From Rhabdophis nuchalis (Eukaryota; Chordata; Lepidosauria; Squamata; Natricidae): DNA of 64,000 nucleotides. This document shows positions 11,231-21,905 of this stretch, piece by piece. Position numbers and translations under genes: made by a program. The stretch covers positions 329,223,419 through 329,287,418 of the forward strand of contig CM077643.1 in the NCBI GenBank assembly GCA_039707465.1, written 5' to 3'. Under the pieces are notes generated by a model. The model was not told the DNA's origin, did no database searches, and saw only the letters and a program-made list of their open reading frames with translations. The stretch's first letter is position 1; every line of letters begins with the position of its first letter.

Positions 11231-12106
11231 TTAATAAAAATAAAAATAAAAGTCATTTTTTAGATCTAAGTCTCTTGGCAATTGTGTCTTCTTGTTCTCC
11301 TTCCTGGCTCCCAGCGGGCGGGGCCGTGGCCCCCTCCGCCCCCCTGAATCTTCCCCCAGGATAGAGGAATATTTTTTAAGAAAGGCTTCCGCCTCAGCAA
11401 CTGTTTTAATCCTTACTCTTCCTCCATCCCAGAACACCAACAACCCTTCTGGCATCGCCCACTTAAACCAAATCCCGTGGTTAAACAATTTTTTATATAA
11501 GAAGGAATACCTCCTTCTCACCTCCCTAATCTTTTTTGGGATCTGCTTCAAGATAGCGACTTCCTTTTGTTGGTAAATTAACGGACCCTCCCTCTGCGCC
11601 TTCAGGATTCCCTCCCTAGTCGACCTTCTAACAAATTTAATATGTATCTCTCTGGGTACTTCATTCATCCTGGCATATGCTGAATTTATTCTGTAGACTA
11701 GGTCAATGTCCCCCCTGATCTCCTCTTTGGGTTTATGTAAATAGTCTGATAAAATTGTACTCATGAGATCAGGAAGGCATTCACCAGATTCCTCAGAAAT
11801 ATTCTGAAATCTTAAAAAATATGACATTCTCTCAAAATCCATCCTTGACATATGACCAGACAAATCTCCAATTTCAGTATTAACATTTTTAAGTTCTCCC
11901 TTTGCCCCAGCCAGCCCCACTTCCAACTCCTCGGTCTTCTGTGTATTCTCCAGCAATTTTTTCTGTGTCTCCAAAAGTTCAAGTTTGGTGCTAGCATTAT
12001 CTTTTCTAAATTCTCTGATTTCCAGCACCAAGGAGTTTAACGCTGTTTCCATAGCTGTCATTCTCTCTTCCAATCCTGGATTTCCTGGTTGTTTTTTTGA
12101 AGCCAT
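11231..12106 (-). CDS. L1 ORF1p-like RNA-binding protein, intact (291 aa)
   Basis: The role known for L1 ORF1p is to form trimers that coat the element's RNA and act as a nucleic-acid chaperone in the cytoplasm. Visible here are a heptad-patterned N-terminal helix (about residues 10-85, with Leu/Met spaced for a coiled coil), an RRM-like segment (about 94-170, starting MSYFLRFQNISEE), and the C-terminal domain (about 171-246, with IPKKIREVRRRYSFLYKKLF and VRIKTVAEAEAFLKK). A basic tail rich in Arg, Pro and Gly follows. The start is the ATG at 12106, in context ACCATGG; the copy at 49670 starts at the same place. The last ten codons run into the 3' UTR (DFYFYFY). The reading frame is unbroken. 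By eye the core is about nine-tenths identical to the other copy, while the first 60 residues differ more. No ORF2 follows. Confidence 0.9.
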   Translation of the reverse strand: MASKKQPGNPGLEERMTAMETALNSLVLEIREFRKDNASTKLELLETQKKLLENTQKTEELEVGLAGAKGELKNVNTEIGDLSGHMSRMDFERMSYFLRFQNISEESGECLPDLMSTILSDYLHKPKEEIRGDIDLVYRINSAYARMNEVPREIHIKFVRRSTREGILKAQREGPLIYQQKEVAILKQIPKKIREVRRRYSFLYKKLFNHGIWFKWAMPEGLLVFWDGGRVRIKTVAEAEAFLKKYSSILGEDSGGRRGPRPRPLGARKENKKTQLPRDLDLKNDFYFYFY

Positions 12107-12968
12107 GGTAAACTGTTTAAGTCAGTGCCACTAAGATGGCGTTTTTGGGGTGCGGCCGCTGGAGCAAGTCAGGAGAAGAAAGTTCCAATCAAAATTGTAA
12201 AAAGTTGTAGAGCCCAGAAGAGAAGCAATTTTCACAGTCAATTATTAAGACAAAGAAGGCATTCCAGGGAAGGAATCAATTAATCCAAAAAATTTCTCCA
12301 TTGGTAGAGAGAGGCAGTCCAAATCGCAAAGAGGTGTTGGAAATTTTCCATAAAAAAATAAATATTCAGGAACAAAGGGCAGCCATCTTCCACCACCCAC
12401 TCTGGCAGCCAGCCGGAGAAAATAGCAAAGAAAATTGTTTCAGTAAAGCCGGACTTAGATACATTGTATGAAAACAAGCCGCGGAAGACTTTCACTTGTT
12501 GCACAACAGTCCGGATGCGAAATATCCGCTCCCTGCATTCCAGGAGCCATTTCTGCGCGCCGCTGCTGTAAATCCGAGGGGGGGTTTAGCAAGCAAACAC
12601 CCCCTTCCACGTTTCTCTCATCCAACGCCGCCAGCAATAAAGTTAAAGTCACTTACTCTCCACCTCGCAGCTCAAGCCCCGGCAAAGCCATCCGACCCGA
12701 GCGCTCCATTCTCTCCAAATTCATTGTTCGTTACTGTCCTCCGTTGGCGAAGGGAACCAAGCCTCCCGCAGCATGTCTTCTCCCACCTAGACCGAAGACA
12801 AGGATTGTTCCCCAGCCTCCGGCAGGCTGAACCAGTCCAGGCAAGCCAGCCCTACGGAGGGTCCCCCCAAAAAAGGGGCACCCCGCCCCATTTGGGGCAG
12901 AAAAAAGAACAAAACGGCGGACGAACCCCAAGGCTCGTCCGTCGCCGCCAGGAACAGGAACAGGAAGT
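12107..12968 (-). promoter_or_regulatory. 5' UTR / probable internal promoter of ORF1-only element
   Basis: On the minus strand the element opens with CTTCCTGTTCCTGTTCCTGG, followed by CpG-dense sequence (12520-12960), then AT-richer leader and GCCATCTTAGTGGCACTGAC just before the ATG. The CpG density and position match L1 internal promoters. The promoter role is inferred. The last part, from about 12260 to the ATG, is shared with copy 2. Confidence 0.6.
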
Positions 12969-13065
12969 TTAAATTTACTTTTTTCTGATGAAATTCAGAG
13001 GCTCAACCATATGATCCTATGTAGGAATTTTTCAGATATGCACATACAGTTCTTTCTTTCTTAGT

Positions 13066-13256
13066 TATTAATTAATTGATTGGATCAGTGTTGACTCCTT
13101 GTAGTTTCCTGCAGTTTTCTTAGCAAGATGTCAGAAGCGGTTTGCCATTGCTTCCTTCTTAGAGTTGCGAGAGGATGGCTGGCCCAAGATCACCCAACTA
13201 GCTTTATCCCTGAAGAAGGACTAGATCTCACAGTCTTTGCTCTTTATTTAATATAT
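13066..13256 (-). mobile_element. CORE/MIR-like SINE, copy 1
   Basis: The plus strand reads GGTTTGCCATTGCTTCCTTC, then GGCTGGCCCAAGATCACCCA and ACTAGCTTT. This is the reverse complement of the CORE-SINE/MIR centre (CTAGCTG-GTGACC-TGGGC-A). A second copy with shared words is at 52726-52850. Confidence 0.65.
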
Positions 13257-16200
13257 ACAGTGGGCCCAGCTTAACACACTATACAATTTTATTCAGATCA
13301 TTTCCAATGGAGCTTTATTTTATCTGTTTTACTCTCTCTTCCCCTCGTTCACACAACTTCTTTTTATGCCTTCCCTTTGGAGCTTGCTTCTATCCAAGGA
13401 AGGAGACAAAATAACTCTTGCTTCTTTGTCAAGATGACCTTGACCCCTCTGATGTGTTCTATTCAGGCTTTCCTTTCCACCACCCGTTCCCTCGACAGAT
13501 CTTTCTTGGATCCTCTTGTTTCTGCTGGGTTTTCAAGTGTGGGATTTTTCCTTTCCTAATTACACATAGTATCACCATATCGTGCTGTACCAAAACAACT
13601 CCAGAACTGATCCGCATCCTCCCTCCCCCTCACTTAATGCTTTTGCCATTTTAGATATTTACCACTAAAAGGCAGGTGATCAGTTTTGAAGTTTGTTTCA
13701 TGTGGATATCTTCCTCGGACAAATGTAGGAGATCTCACAATGTCAACATGTTACTTTTTCTATTAGTCATAGACTCTGCTTTTACACTAGCTCCATTTCT
13801 GCTGGGCCTTAACTTCGCTATTTGTGCTTGGGGAGCTTTTCCTTTCCACATTAATACTCACATTTGGGGATTTAGACTGACTCCCTCTGAACTCATCTCA
13901 TTTAATGTTGTTAAAGAAAGTCTTTTCAGAAGGGCTCCTTGTTTTTCATACTTTTTATTTCATATTTGGTTTCAATTTCTTTGTATTTGCTTTTTCGTTC
14001 TATTTTTCAGTACCTTGTAATAAAAAGGAAGTAAATATTAGAAGCTAGTACAAGCTCATCCAATGTGTTTGAAAGCTCAGTGGGCATGCAGTTCTGAATT
14101 CTTTATGTCTTTGTGTGCCATTAACTTACCATGCTTTGAGTTCAGACAACATAATGTAGCTTCTTTGATTTTGACTGGAAATACTGTGCAAGCCCAGCCA
14201 CTATGTTTTATGGATCATAGATGATTGGAATATATGAATCCAGGCAGTAGGTCTCATTTTCCACTCCACTGCTCCTTCCTTTAGCATATATTGTCCTTGC
14301 AAAGATATTGTATCACTTACGCAATTCATACAAACACTTTCTGCTTATTTATTTGAAGAGATTTATATAGCGTCCTTCATTGTTAATTCTAGGCTGGGTT
14401 ACAAAAGAAGCCAGTTGGGCACAGCACACTTAATAAACCATGCATAAAATATATTTCAGGTAAGCAAATATCAACATGGAGTGTTGTTGTCATCTTTGTG
14501 CTGACTATTGCTTTCCTTAAATTATACTAAAGAAATCGGTTGACCATATTGTGATTGATGTTAAAACTTTTAAGAAGAATGAAGTTGTTGCTGTATTGTT
14601 TGTTTTTTATAGTTATTCTTCATTTTCTACTGGGTAAACTGAGATGACACAAAATGCAATCAGTGAACACCCTTTCCTCCTTCAGTAGTGATCTTGTTGC
14701 TTTATTAAGGGATGCTTTTCTTTTAACTCTACTGCAAAATACAATTTGAAGATATAACGAAAGAATTGGGACTATATTAAGATGGCATTTGTGCATCAGC
14801 TATTTTCATGGGACTATTAGAACAACCACAATAATCTTCATTACTGTCTGTAAATCAGACTAGAATTAGCATTGAAGGAAGCTCTTTGAATAAATAAACT
14901 GCACTTTACTAATTTGCAAAATTATGATAAAGTATGGGTGCATAGTCTTTGCAAGACAACATGACATAAATTTATTGCTCATATCACATACTGTTTTACA
15001 TATGCAGAGGAATCTGTGTTGAAGTGATGAATAAAAATGAAATAAAAGCAGAAGCATTTTTTATATACTTTAATACTTTTGCGTCAATAATTTGATAAGA
15101 ATTCTGATTTTGTATCCATCAGGATAGTAAGCTATCAGCTTTTGGAGAGGGAAATGGCACACTGGAGAGACTTCTATGAAAAATCACAACCATGAAGGAA
15201 TGAAGGTTTCCTTGGACATACATAAGCTTGGTGCTTTAAAAATCAAATGGGAGTTACAAATAATAAACCAACCAAGTGACCTGGATAATCAAATTTACAA
15301 AAGAAGTTTGTTAAAGCTTAAATAATCTTGTGAGAAGAAATTAAAAAATGAAAAAGTATTTGACATTAATTAAATAATGATTATTAGAAGAAAAATAAAA
15401 GGAATATAAATTTGGTTTATTTGATCAAGTTTGATATTTCCTTAATGGTCTTTTGCTGATACCAAGACTGATGGGACAATGCTTTATGGTCTTGTTTAGA
15501 GATAAGAGATGGGACAATGAATGAAGAAATTATTTGTTATAAATTAAGAGAAGTTGAAAAGTTACTAAAATTGCTTATACTTTGTGTGATGAAGGGTGGA
15601 AATCACTTTTTATATATTTCTTATCTTTTTCTTTACTTTTTTCTGTTGCATTTATTATTCTTTCTTTTCATTATTGCAATTAAATTTATTTTAAAGAAAG
15701 GGTAGCAAACTATTATTAACAAGCAACAAATTCTTGATCTGTAAACTGTAAATGATTCAATTGTTTTTAAATTTTAGAGAAAGTCCAAGAAACACAATCT
15801 GATTGATATCAGTCCAATACGACTAGAGCATACTTATATTGGTATTTCTAAGTAATTAGGAAGGAAATACTTACTAGTTCCCCTATGGACACTTCATGAT
15901 AAACCAACTGTAGCTTAATATTCATTCATTTAAAAAGGAAATTGCAGACATTTTTATAATTTTAAACTTACCTTACATAATGAACCACATAGAAACTGGC
16001 ATTAAAAATAAACAACATTATTTTTTTTAATTTTGATTCGTTATTTGTTATTTACCAAATAGCAAAATCATTTTTAAACTTGTCAAAAATGATGTTAATT
16101 TCCAAATCCATATTTTAAAAAAGTGTTTTAACAATGTTGTATATTATGTCTTGCAAAAAAGCATACTTATTAATATATGTCAATATGCACAGTAAACATA

Positions 16201-16939
16201 TTAAATGAAGGTAACCCAAATAATATACAATATGCTATTCCTTACATCTCAACAATCAGGTTAAATAGCCTAATAATCATACTCTCTGACTTTTTAAAAA
16301 AAGAACCAAAATATTAATTATACTTATCCAAACCTTTTTGCTGAATATGACTTAACATCCAGATCTTTTCATGTACACTTATCTTGACTAAAAAGACACA
16401 AAAACTTCACTAATATATGACAATAATTAATTACCGTAGATGAGATTTCAAAAAATTCTAGAAGCTGCAGCAATTAAAATGGGAATGGTTGTTTATGTCA
16501 TGATCAATATATTTATATACTTTCTAAGGAAAAAAACATCTTGATAATTCTAGAACATAGGGATAAGCCAAAAGAAAAAATCAGATATGAGAAACCATTT
16601 TTTAAAAAAATACTGTGTTGAACTAGCTTGTTTAAGTTTAACAGTAAAGGTTCATATAAAGGAAAGGAAAGGACTTTTTCTTGCCTATCAACAACCTGAG
16701 GAGTTGCACAGAACTGTGCTGAGCCATGTCACAGAATGTGTTGGAAATACCATTAAAGTCATCAAATCAACCCCTCTGCACAGTGATGGAATCTACTATT
16801 ACAGTTTTCAGGGTGGGGAAGAAAAGACCACATTGCTGCAGACGTTAGAACCATCTAAATCTGGAAATACTCCATCTCTAACCTGCAGCTTCAAGAATAG
16901 GGGAAAATCTGTTGATCTTCCTGGAATTTAAGGTCTTTG
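13257..16939. other. Long unrecognised AT-rich block
   Basis: No gene, splice-like coding stretch or clear element is recognised over 3.7 kb. Open frames of 60-114 codons occur (for example 13676-14020 and 16587-16931) but lack domain signatures. A short run at about 14345-14420 (ATTTATATAGCGTCC) may be an old LINE 3' end. Confidence 0.45.
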
Positions 16940-17400
16940 CACAACTTCATCTGGTTCCCCAGTTGCAGCCTTTCTTAAATCAGATCATCTTTCAGACAGA
17001 CACTCATGCCCTAATCTCAATTATTGTAATAAGCTCTCTATGGAGTTGTCCTTAAAGACCACTCAGAAGCGTCAACTGGTCCAAAATGCACACACTTTGG
17101 TGTGCCTATGTGACTACTACTTCACAAGTTACAATAGTTGTCAGGTGTGATTTATAGTGCTAGTTGCAACCTATACAACCCTACATGGCACAAGGCCTCG
17201 TTACTTGGGGGACTTCCTATCTCCCTGGATGATTGCCTGGCCAATTCAATCTGACAGGGTTGGCATGCTCCAGGTTCTTTAATTAAGCACTGCCAACTAT
17301 CAACACCCCAGTACCATGCTTTTTCTGTCACAGCACCTCCCCTCTGGAATAGGCTTCCCTTTGGAATACAGGTGACTCTCACTCTGTGACATTCCAGAGG
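16940..17400 (+). mobile_element. Degenerate L2-group LINE, ORF2 C-terminal region
   Basis: Read with frameshifts, it gives LNYCNKL, KRQLVQNAHTLVC, TYTTLHGTRPRYLGDFLS and PLWNRLPFG. These parallel the family words LDYCNALY, LQLVQNAA, FKALHG.GP.YL.D and LWNDLPP seen in the copies at 2195 and 18956. Decayed beyond function. Confidence 0.7.
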
Positions 17401-17539
17401 ACCTCAAGAGCTAGCTCTGAGCAAGTGTAATTGTAGCCCCTTGCTGGGTATGTAATATATGTTTTGTTGTTTCTGGCCAGATCCACCATCTTGTTTAATG
17501 TTTTCTATTCCAACTATTTATTTGTTATTTCATGTTTAA

Positions 17540-17645
17540 GTCTAGTCTTATGGAAGGTCAGGAGGCTTGGAGATGATCTCACTTCAGGAGGTAAGATGTT
17601 CCAGATGGCAGGTGCAATGGTAGAGAAGGATCTTCAGTTTCGCTG
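17540..17645 (-). mobile_element. L2-group LINE fragment, opposite strand
   Basis: GGTCAGGAGGCTTGGAGATG and GTTCCAGATGGCAGGTGCAA resemble the reverse-strand text of the copy at 18956-20135 (GGTCAGGAGGCAGGTCATTCC, AGAGGGTGGGGGC). It lies tail-to-tail with the preceding fragment. Confidence 0.5.
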
Positions 17646-18300
17646 AACGGTCCTTACTACCTACAGAGGTTTGCTAAGCAACACCCCTTTTGTTCTTATT
17701 GGAATGGCATGCAACTATACTTTCTGTAGCTTATATTTTGCAAGTTTCCAACCCCTCTGAATTTCTTTTATCTGAAAGATTTCTGCCCATGCAATACTTA
17801 GTACTTCTTTAACCTTGTTAAAATTGGTTCTCCTGGATCGAGTGTGCACATATATTTATGCTAAAAATTCTCTTTTTCTAATATCTTACTTTCCAAGATG
17901 ATATAGCAGTTCCTTCCAAAGTTTCCAAGGCTTTTATCTTTTCCACTAGTATTTTCCTATTATTTGGGATCATATCTAGGACATCCAATCCCTTGTCTCA
18001 TCTGCAAACCTCTTGAAAATGAAGTAGCCTATTACTGTACTTTCTAGGGGGAGAAATATGCTTGTCCTACTTACCTAAAGCTCACTTTATTTGCAGATAA
18101 AAAAGGCAAGATAAGTAAGCACTCAGAAATGAGGCTATATTTTTGTAGGGAGCAAGTAGTTGGATTAGACGTTCTGGTATGTTTTAGTTTCTGTACTCAT
18201 TATTTCTAGAAACCTTTTTCACGATCAACCTAAAAGAGCTTATGAAATGAGCAAGACAATGTGTCCTGTATTCACACGTGCCGTAATTCTTACTTACTAT
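17646..18300. other. Unrecognised AT-rich DNA
   Basis: Nothing recognised. Confidence 0.5.
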
Positions 18301-18305
18301 TAACA

Positions 18306-18345
18306 GATTGATTGATTGATTGATTGACTGACTGATTAATTGATT
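18306..18345. repeat. (GATT)n simple repeat
   Basis: ATTGATTG tandem units with a few GACT variants. Confidence 0.85.
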
Positions 18346-18955
18346 CAAATCAGTCCAACTTGGTTAATAGTTTCTCTCTTCTTCCCCACCATTTTGCTAT
18401 CGTGGCCATCACTCAGCCTCACCCAGAGAATCCCAATATTCCTTACAATTTCTACTCATCCCTCACATGATCATATCCCATGCAATTTGATCTAAATTAA
18501 TCTCCCTCTCATGTTCTCCATGTCATGGGGAGGAGGAGTTCTCCACCTTGGTCTACCTTATCTCATTTTGCCTTTTCTTTTATCTCATTTTTCTTCCCAA
18601 GTCTCTTCAATGTTGAATTCTTCCTCAACGCCATTAAAATATTCATAAGGTTAAAGCAGCTTATCTGGCAGTTTGATTGTAACAAACAGTAAACAGGCAG
18701 TTTTCAGCCTTAGAAAGTTCACTCATCACTTTGCACATTTGAGTCATTTAAATGATGTATATTTTTATTTTATTTTCTCTCTGCGTCTCTCTCACTGTTG
18801 GATGTCTTTGTTGTATAACACAACTCAGCATAATTAAAAATGAGATAAATAAAATAAAAACTAGATAAATAAATTGGGAACAGCAGTCATCCAAGCCCTT
18901 AAAGAGAGATATAGAAAGTTGAAGAGATAAGGAATGGGAGGAGTCCCATTATATG
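18346..18955. other. Unrecognised DNA
   Basis: Nothing firmly recognised. The AT-rich stretch at 18780-18870 may be an old LINE tail. Confidence 0.4.
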
Positions 18956-20135
18956 TTTAAGTTTAAGTTTATTATATTTGTATACCGTGCTATCTCCCTG
19001 ACGGGACTCAGGGCGGTGCACAGGAAATCAATAAAAACACAACAATAAATACAATAGAAAAAATACATTAAAAGATATATTAAATTTAGAACCCGTGCTA
19101 AAATTACCATTAAGAACCCTATTACAATCACATTTAAAACTATACCAGGCCGGCCGCGTGAAATAGGTGTGTTTTTAGTGCCCGACGGAAGAGGCGCAGA
19201 TCCGTGATGGTCTGAAGGTCAGGAGGCAGGTCATTCCAGAGGGTGGGGGCTGCCAGAGATGAGGCTCTCCCCCTGGGAGTCGCCAGCCAGCATTGTCCGG
19301 CAGACGGTACCCTGAGGAGGCCCTCCCTGTGGGAGCAGACAGATTGAAGGGAGGTATGTGGTAGGAGGCGGTCCCGCAAGTAACCAGGTCCCATGCCATG
19401 GAGCGCTTTAAAGGTGGTTACTAACACCTTGAAGTGCACCCTGAAGGCCACAGGTAGCCAGTGCAGCTCACGCAGGAGAGGTGTTACATGGGAGTATCTT
19501 GAGACTCCCAAAATCCCCCACATGGCCGGATTCTGAACTAGCTGGAGCCTCCGAGTGCACCTCAAGGGAAGCCCCATGTAGAGAGTATTACAGTAGTCCA
19601 GGCGAGAAATGACGAGGGCTTGAGTGACTGTGGATAGGGTGCCACGATCTAGAAAGGGGCGCAACTGGCATATCAGGTGAACCTGATAAAAAGCCCCCCT
19701 GGCCACTGGTCAAATGGTCATCCAAAGACAGCCGAGAGTCCAGGAGGACACCCAAGTTGCGAGCCCTTTCCGCGGGAGCTAATGACTTGCCCCCGATAGC
19801 CAGAGATGGAACCAACTGGCTATATTGTGGCACTGGGAACCACAGCCACTCGGTCTTGGACGGGTTGAGTCGAAGCCTGTTTCTCCCCATCCAGACCCGC
19901 ACGGCCTCCAAGCACCGGGACATCACTTCGACAGCATCGTTGGGGTGGTCAGGGGTAGAGATGTACAGCTTGGTGTCATCAGCGTACTGATGGAACTCTA
20001 CCCCAAAACCACGGATGATCTCACCCAGCAGCTTCATATAAATGTTGAACAGGAGGGGTGAGAGGACAGACCCCTGTGGCACCCCACACACGAGGGGCCT
20101 TGACGTCGACCTCTGCCCTCCTGCCAACACAAATT
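18956..20135 (-). mobile_element. L2-group LINE with reverse-transcriptase core, 5' truncated
   Basis: The most complete L2-group copy. Its 3' end, with a (TTTAAG)-type tail at 18956-18972 and CCCTGAGTCCCGTCAGGGAG on the minus strand, precedes the coding part. The coding part includes GVPQGSVLSPLLFNIYM and FHQYADDTKLYIS; YADD is the metal-binding catalytic box of reverse transcriptase. The 5' end breaks off abruptly near 20135, consistent with incomplete reverse transcription. No clear target duplication, as is common in this clade. Confidence 0.9.
19140..20130 (-). pseudogene. ORF2 reverse-transcriptase fragment, frameshifted
   Basis: The upstream frame (from about 20130 down to about 19690) holds the PQGS...LLFNIYM and YADD motifs and the AERARNLGVLLDSRLSLDD segment. 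The downstream frame (19706-19140) carries GAFYQVHLICQLRPFLDRGT, LDYCNTLYMGLPLRC, LLRELHWLPVAFRVHFKVL and LWNDLPPDLQTITDLRLFRR to a natural stop. The two overlap in different frames near 19700, so one small indel breaks the gene. Apart from that break and the missing N-terminal half, it is well preserved. The open frame above about 20135 is flanking DNA, so its ATG is not a real start. Confidence 0.88.
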
Positions 20136-20423
20136 GTGTGTAAGTAGTATGTTTATACAATAAAAGATGTAGTTCCTGGACCATTAATATTGTATATTTT
20201 AATCTTGTAATTGTTATCATCAGTACCGTGATGATAACTACTTATTATGAAAAAGTTACAAAACTTTATTTTACGGATTATTGCCTGATTCCTAATTGTT
20301 AAACATCAAGTATTTCTTGAATATTTGATCGGGACAGAAGAGGAATTCAATAACTACAAAAAGTTCCATAATACCTTTGTGTGTGTAGACATAGTTTTGG
20401 AATATATCATAGCCTTGTATGTA

Positions 20424-20788
20424 CAGGTAGTCCTGGACTTACAACAGTGCATTTAGTGACCGTTCAAAGTTATAACGGCACTGAAAAATATGACTTATTG
20501 TTTTTTGCACTTACAACTGTTGCATCCCCATGATCACGATTCAGATGCTTGGCAAGTGGTTCATGTTTATGACGGTTGCAGTGTCCTAGGATCATGTAAT
20601 CAGCTTTTGTGACCTTCTGACAAGCAAGCTCAATGGGGAATCCAGATTCACTTAACAAATGTGTTACTAACTTAGCAAATGCAAAGATTCACTTAAGAAC
20701 TCTGGCAAGAAAAGTCATAAAATCGGGCAAACTCACTTAGCAACAAAAATGTTGGGCTAAATTGTGATTGTAACTCAAGGACTACCTG
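20424..20788 (+). mobile_element. Tigger/pogo-like MITE with TA duplication, copy 1
   Basis: 365-bp element with termini CAGGTAGTCCTGGACTTACAA and, at the right, ACTCAAGGACTACCTG, flanked on each side by TA (20422-20423 and 20789-20790). The interior carries repeated words such as AGTGACC, CACTTAGCAAC and GGTCAAT-type segments. CAGGTAGTCC termini and a TA target are typical of Tc1/mariner-superfamily (pogo/Tigger) non-autonomous elements. No transposase coding. Confidence 0.85.
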
Positions 20789-21012
20789 TATTTGTTACAA
20801 AATTGAAAGATCAACATATATTCAGCAATATATTCTGGCTAAGGTAAAGCACATCATCAACTCAGCACATCTTCCCAATAACCTAAGAATAACACAATAT
20901 TTCTCATCTACTTTTTCCAGCTCATTACCTTAAAAGTATTATTTGTGATAAGTAAAAATGTGAAATTAAGTAGGACATTGAAGCATGTAGTATATCAATG
21001 TTTAAAGCTATA

Positions 21013-21408
21013 CATGTATTCCACAATTTACGACCACAATTGAGCCCAAAATTTATGTTGCTAAGTGGGAAAATTGTTAAGTGAGTTTTGCCCCATTTTA
21101 CAACTTTTCTTGCCATGGTTGTTAAGTGAATCAGTATAATTGTTAAATTAGTGACACACTTGTTAAATGAATCTGGTTTTCCCATTGACCTTGCTTGTCA
21201 GAAGGTCACAAAAGGGGATCACATGACCCCAGGACACTGCAACTCTCATAAATGTGAGTCAGTTGTCAAGCATCTGAATGTAAATCACATGCCCATAGGA
21301 ATGCTGAAACTGTCATAAGTGTGAGAAATGGTCATAAGTAATTTTTTTCAATGCCATTGTAGCTTTGAATGGTCACTAAGCAAACTGTTGTAAGTCAAGG
21401 ACAACCTG
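21013..21408 (-). mobile_element. Tigger/pogo-like MITE, copy 2, opposite orientation
   Basis: Contains the same interior text in reverse complement: ACGACCACAATTGAGCCCAA, GTTAAGTGAGTTTTGCCCCA, CTTGTCAGAAGGTCACAAAA, GGATCACATGACCCCAGGAC. It ends with AAGTCAAGGACAACCTG. The left TA target is present (21011-21012); the right side reads CA. About 225 bp separate it from copy 1. Confidence 0.85.
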
Positions 21409-21765
21409 CATGCAAATACATTTGCAAATATTTATGACCTCAGGAAACTATATTCATTGCTCCTCAAAGCTACCGCAGGACTCCCAACTCTGTACCCATG
21501 AAATCCTAAAACTAGTACTGTGCTATAGCATAAGACAGTATATCTCAGGATGTCTCACAGTTTTAACACGAAAGGTTGCTGCAGGAAAATGGAATGTGGA
21601 GTTGCAAAATGCAAGTAAAACAAAGCAAAATATCCCCTTCTCTGAATTACCTTCCTAGAGATTTGAGAAACAACTCTGTTGGATCAGCTATGCCAAGGAA
21701 CGTTGATAAAACAAGTAGATAATATTAAGAGACAAGCAGAGGCTTTGAAGCAAAGTCAATTTAGC

Positions 21766-21905
21766 AGAATAGAATAGAATAGAATAGAATAGAATAGAAT
21801 TCTTTATTGGCCAAGTTGATTGGACAACGAGGAATTTGTCTTTGGTGCAGATACTCTCCGTGTACATAATGAGAATAAAATACATTCATCAAGAATAAAA
21901 ACCCA
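21766..21905 (-). mobile_element. LINE 3' end with (AGAAT)n pentanucleotide tail
   Basis: Seven exact AGAAT units (21766-21800) run straight into TCTTTATTGGCCAAGTTGAT, GACAACGAGGAATTTGTC and TACTCTCCGTGTACATAAT, the end of a CR1/L3-type LINE common in snakes. The pentanucleotide is the element's own 3' tail, expanded. Confidence 0.7.

Larger units (their letters stand above)
10978..12968 (-). mobile_element. Full-length ORF1-only (HAL1-like) L1 retrotransposon, copy 1
   Basis: A 1.99-kb element on the minus strand. It has a CpG-rich 5' UTR (12107-12968), an intact ORF1 (11231-12106) and a 3' UTR of about 250 bp with AATAAA and a short A-rich tail. It is flanked by a 15-bp duplication with one mismatch: TTAAATTTAGTTTTT at 10963-10977 and TTAAATTTACTTTTT at 12969-12983. 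The ORF1 stop is followed directly by 3' UTR; there is no endonuclease or reverse-transcriptase ORF2. The copy at 49502-50779 has the same junction, so the absence of ORF2 is a property of the family rather than a deletion in one copy. Like mammalian HAL1, it would depend on an L1 enzyme for movement. Confidence 0.88.

Noticed and set aside
12468..12972. Plus-strand frames of 120 and 158 codons
   Set aside because: Antisense to the CpG-rich 5' UTR of the ORF1-only retrotransposon; no protein-like features.
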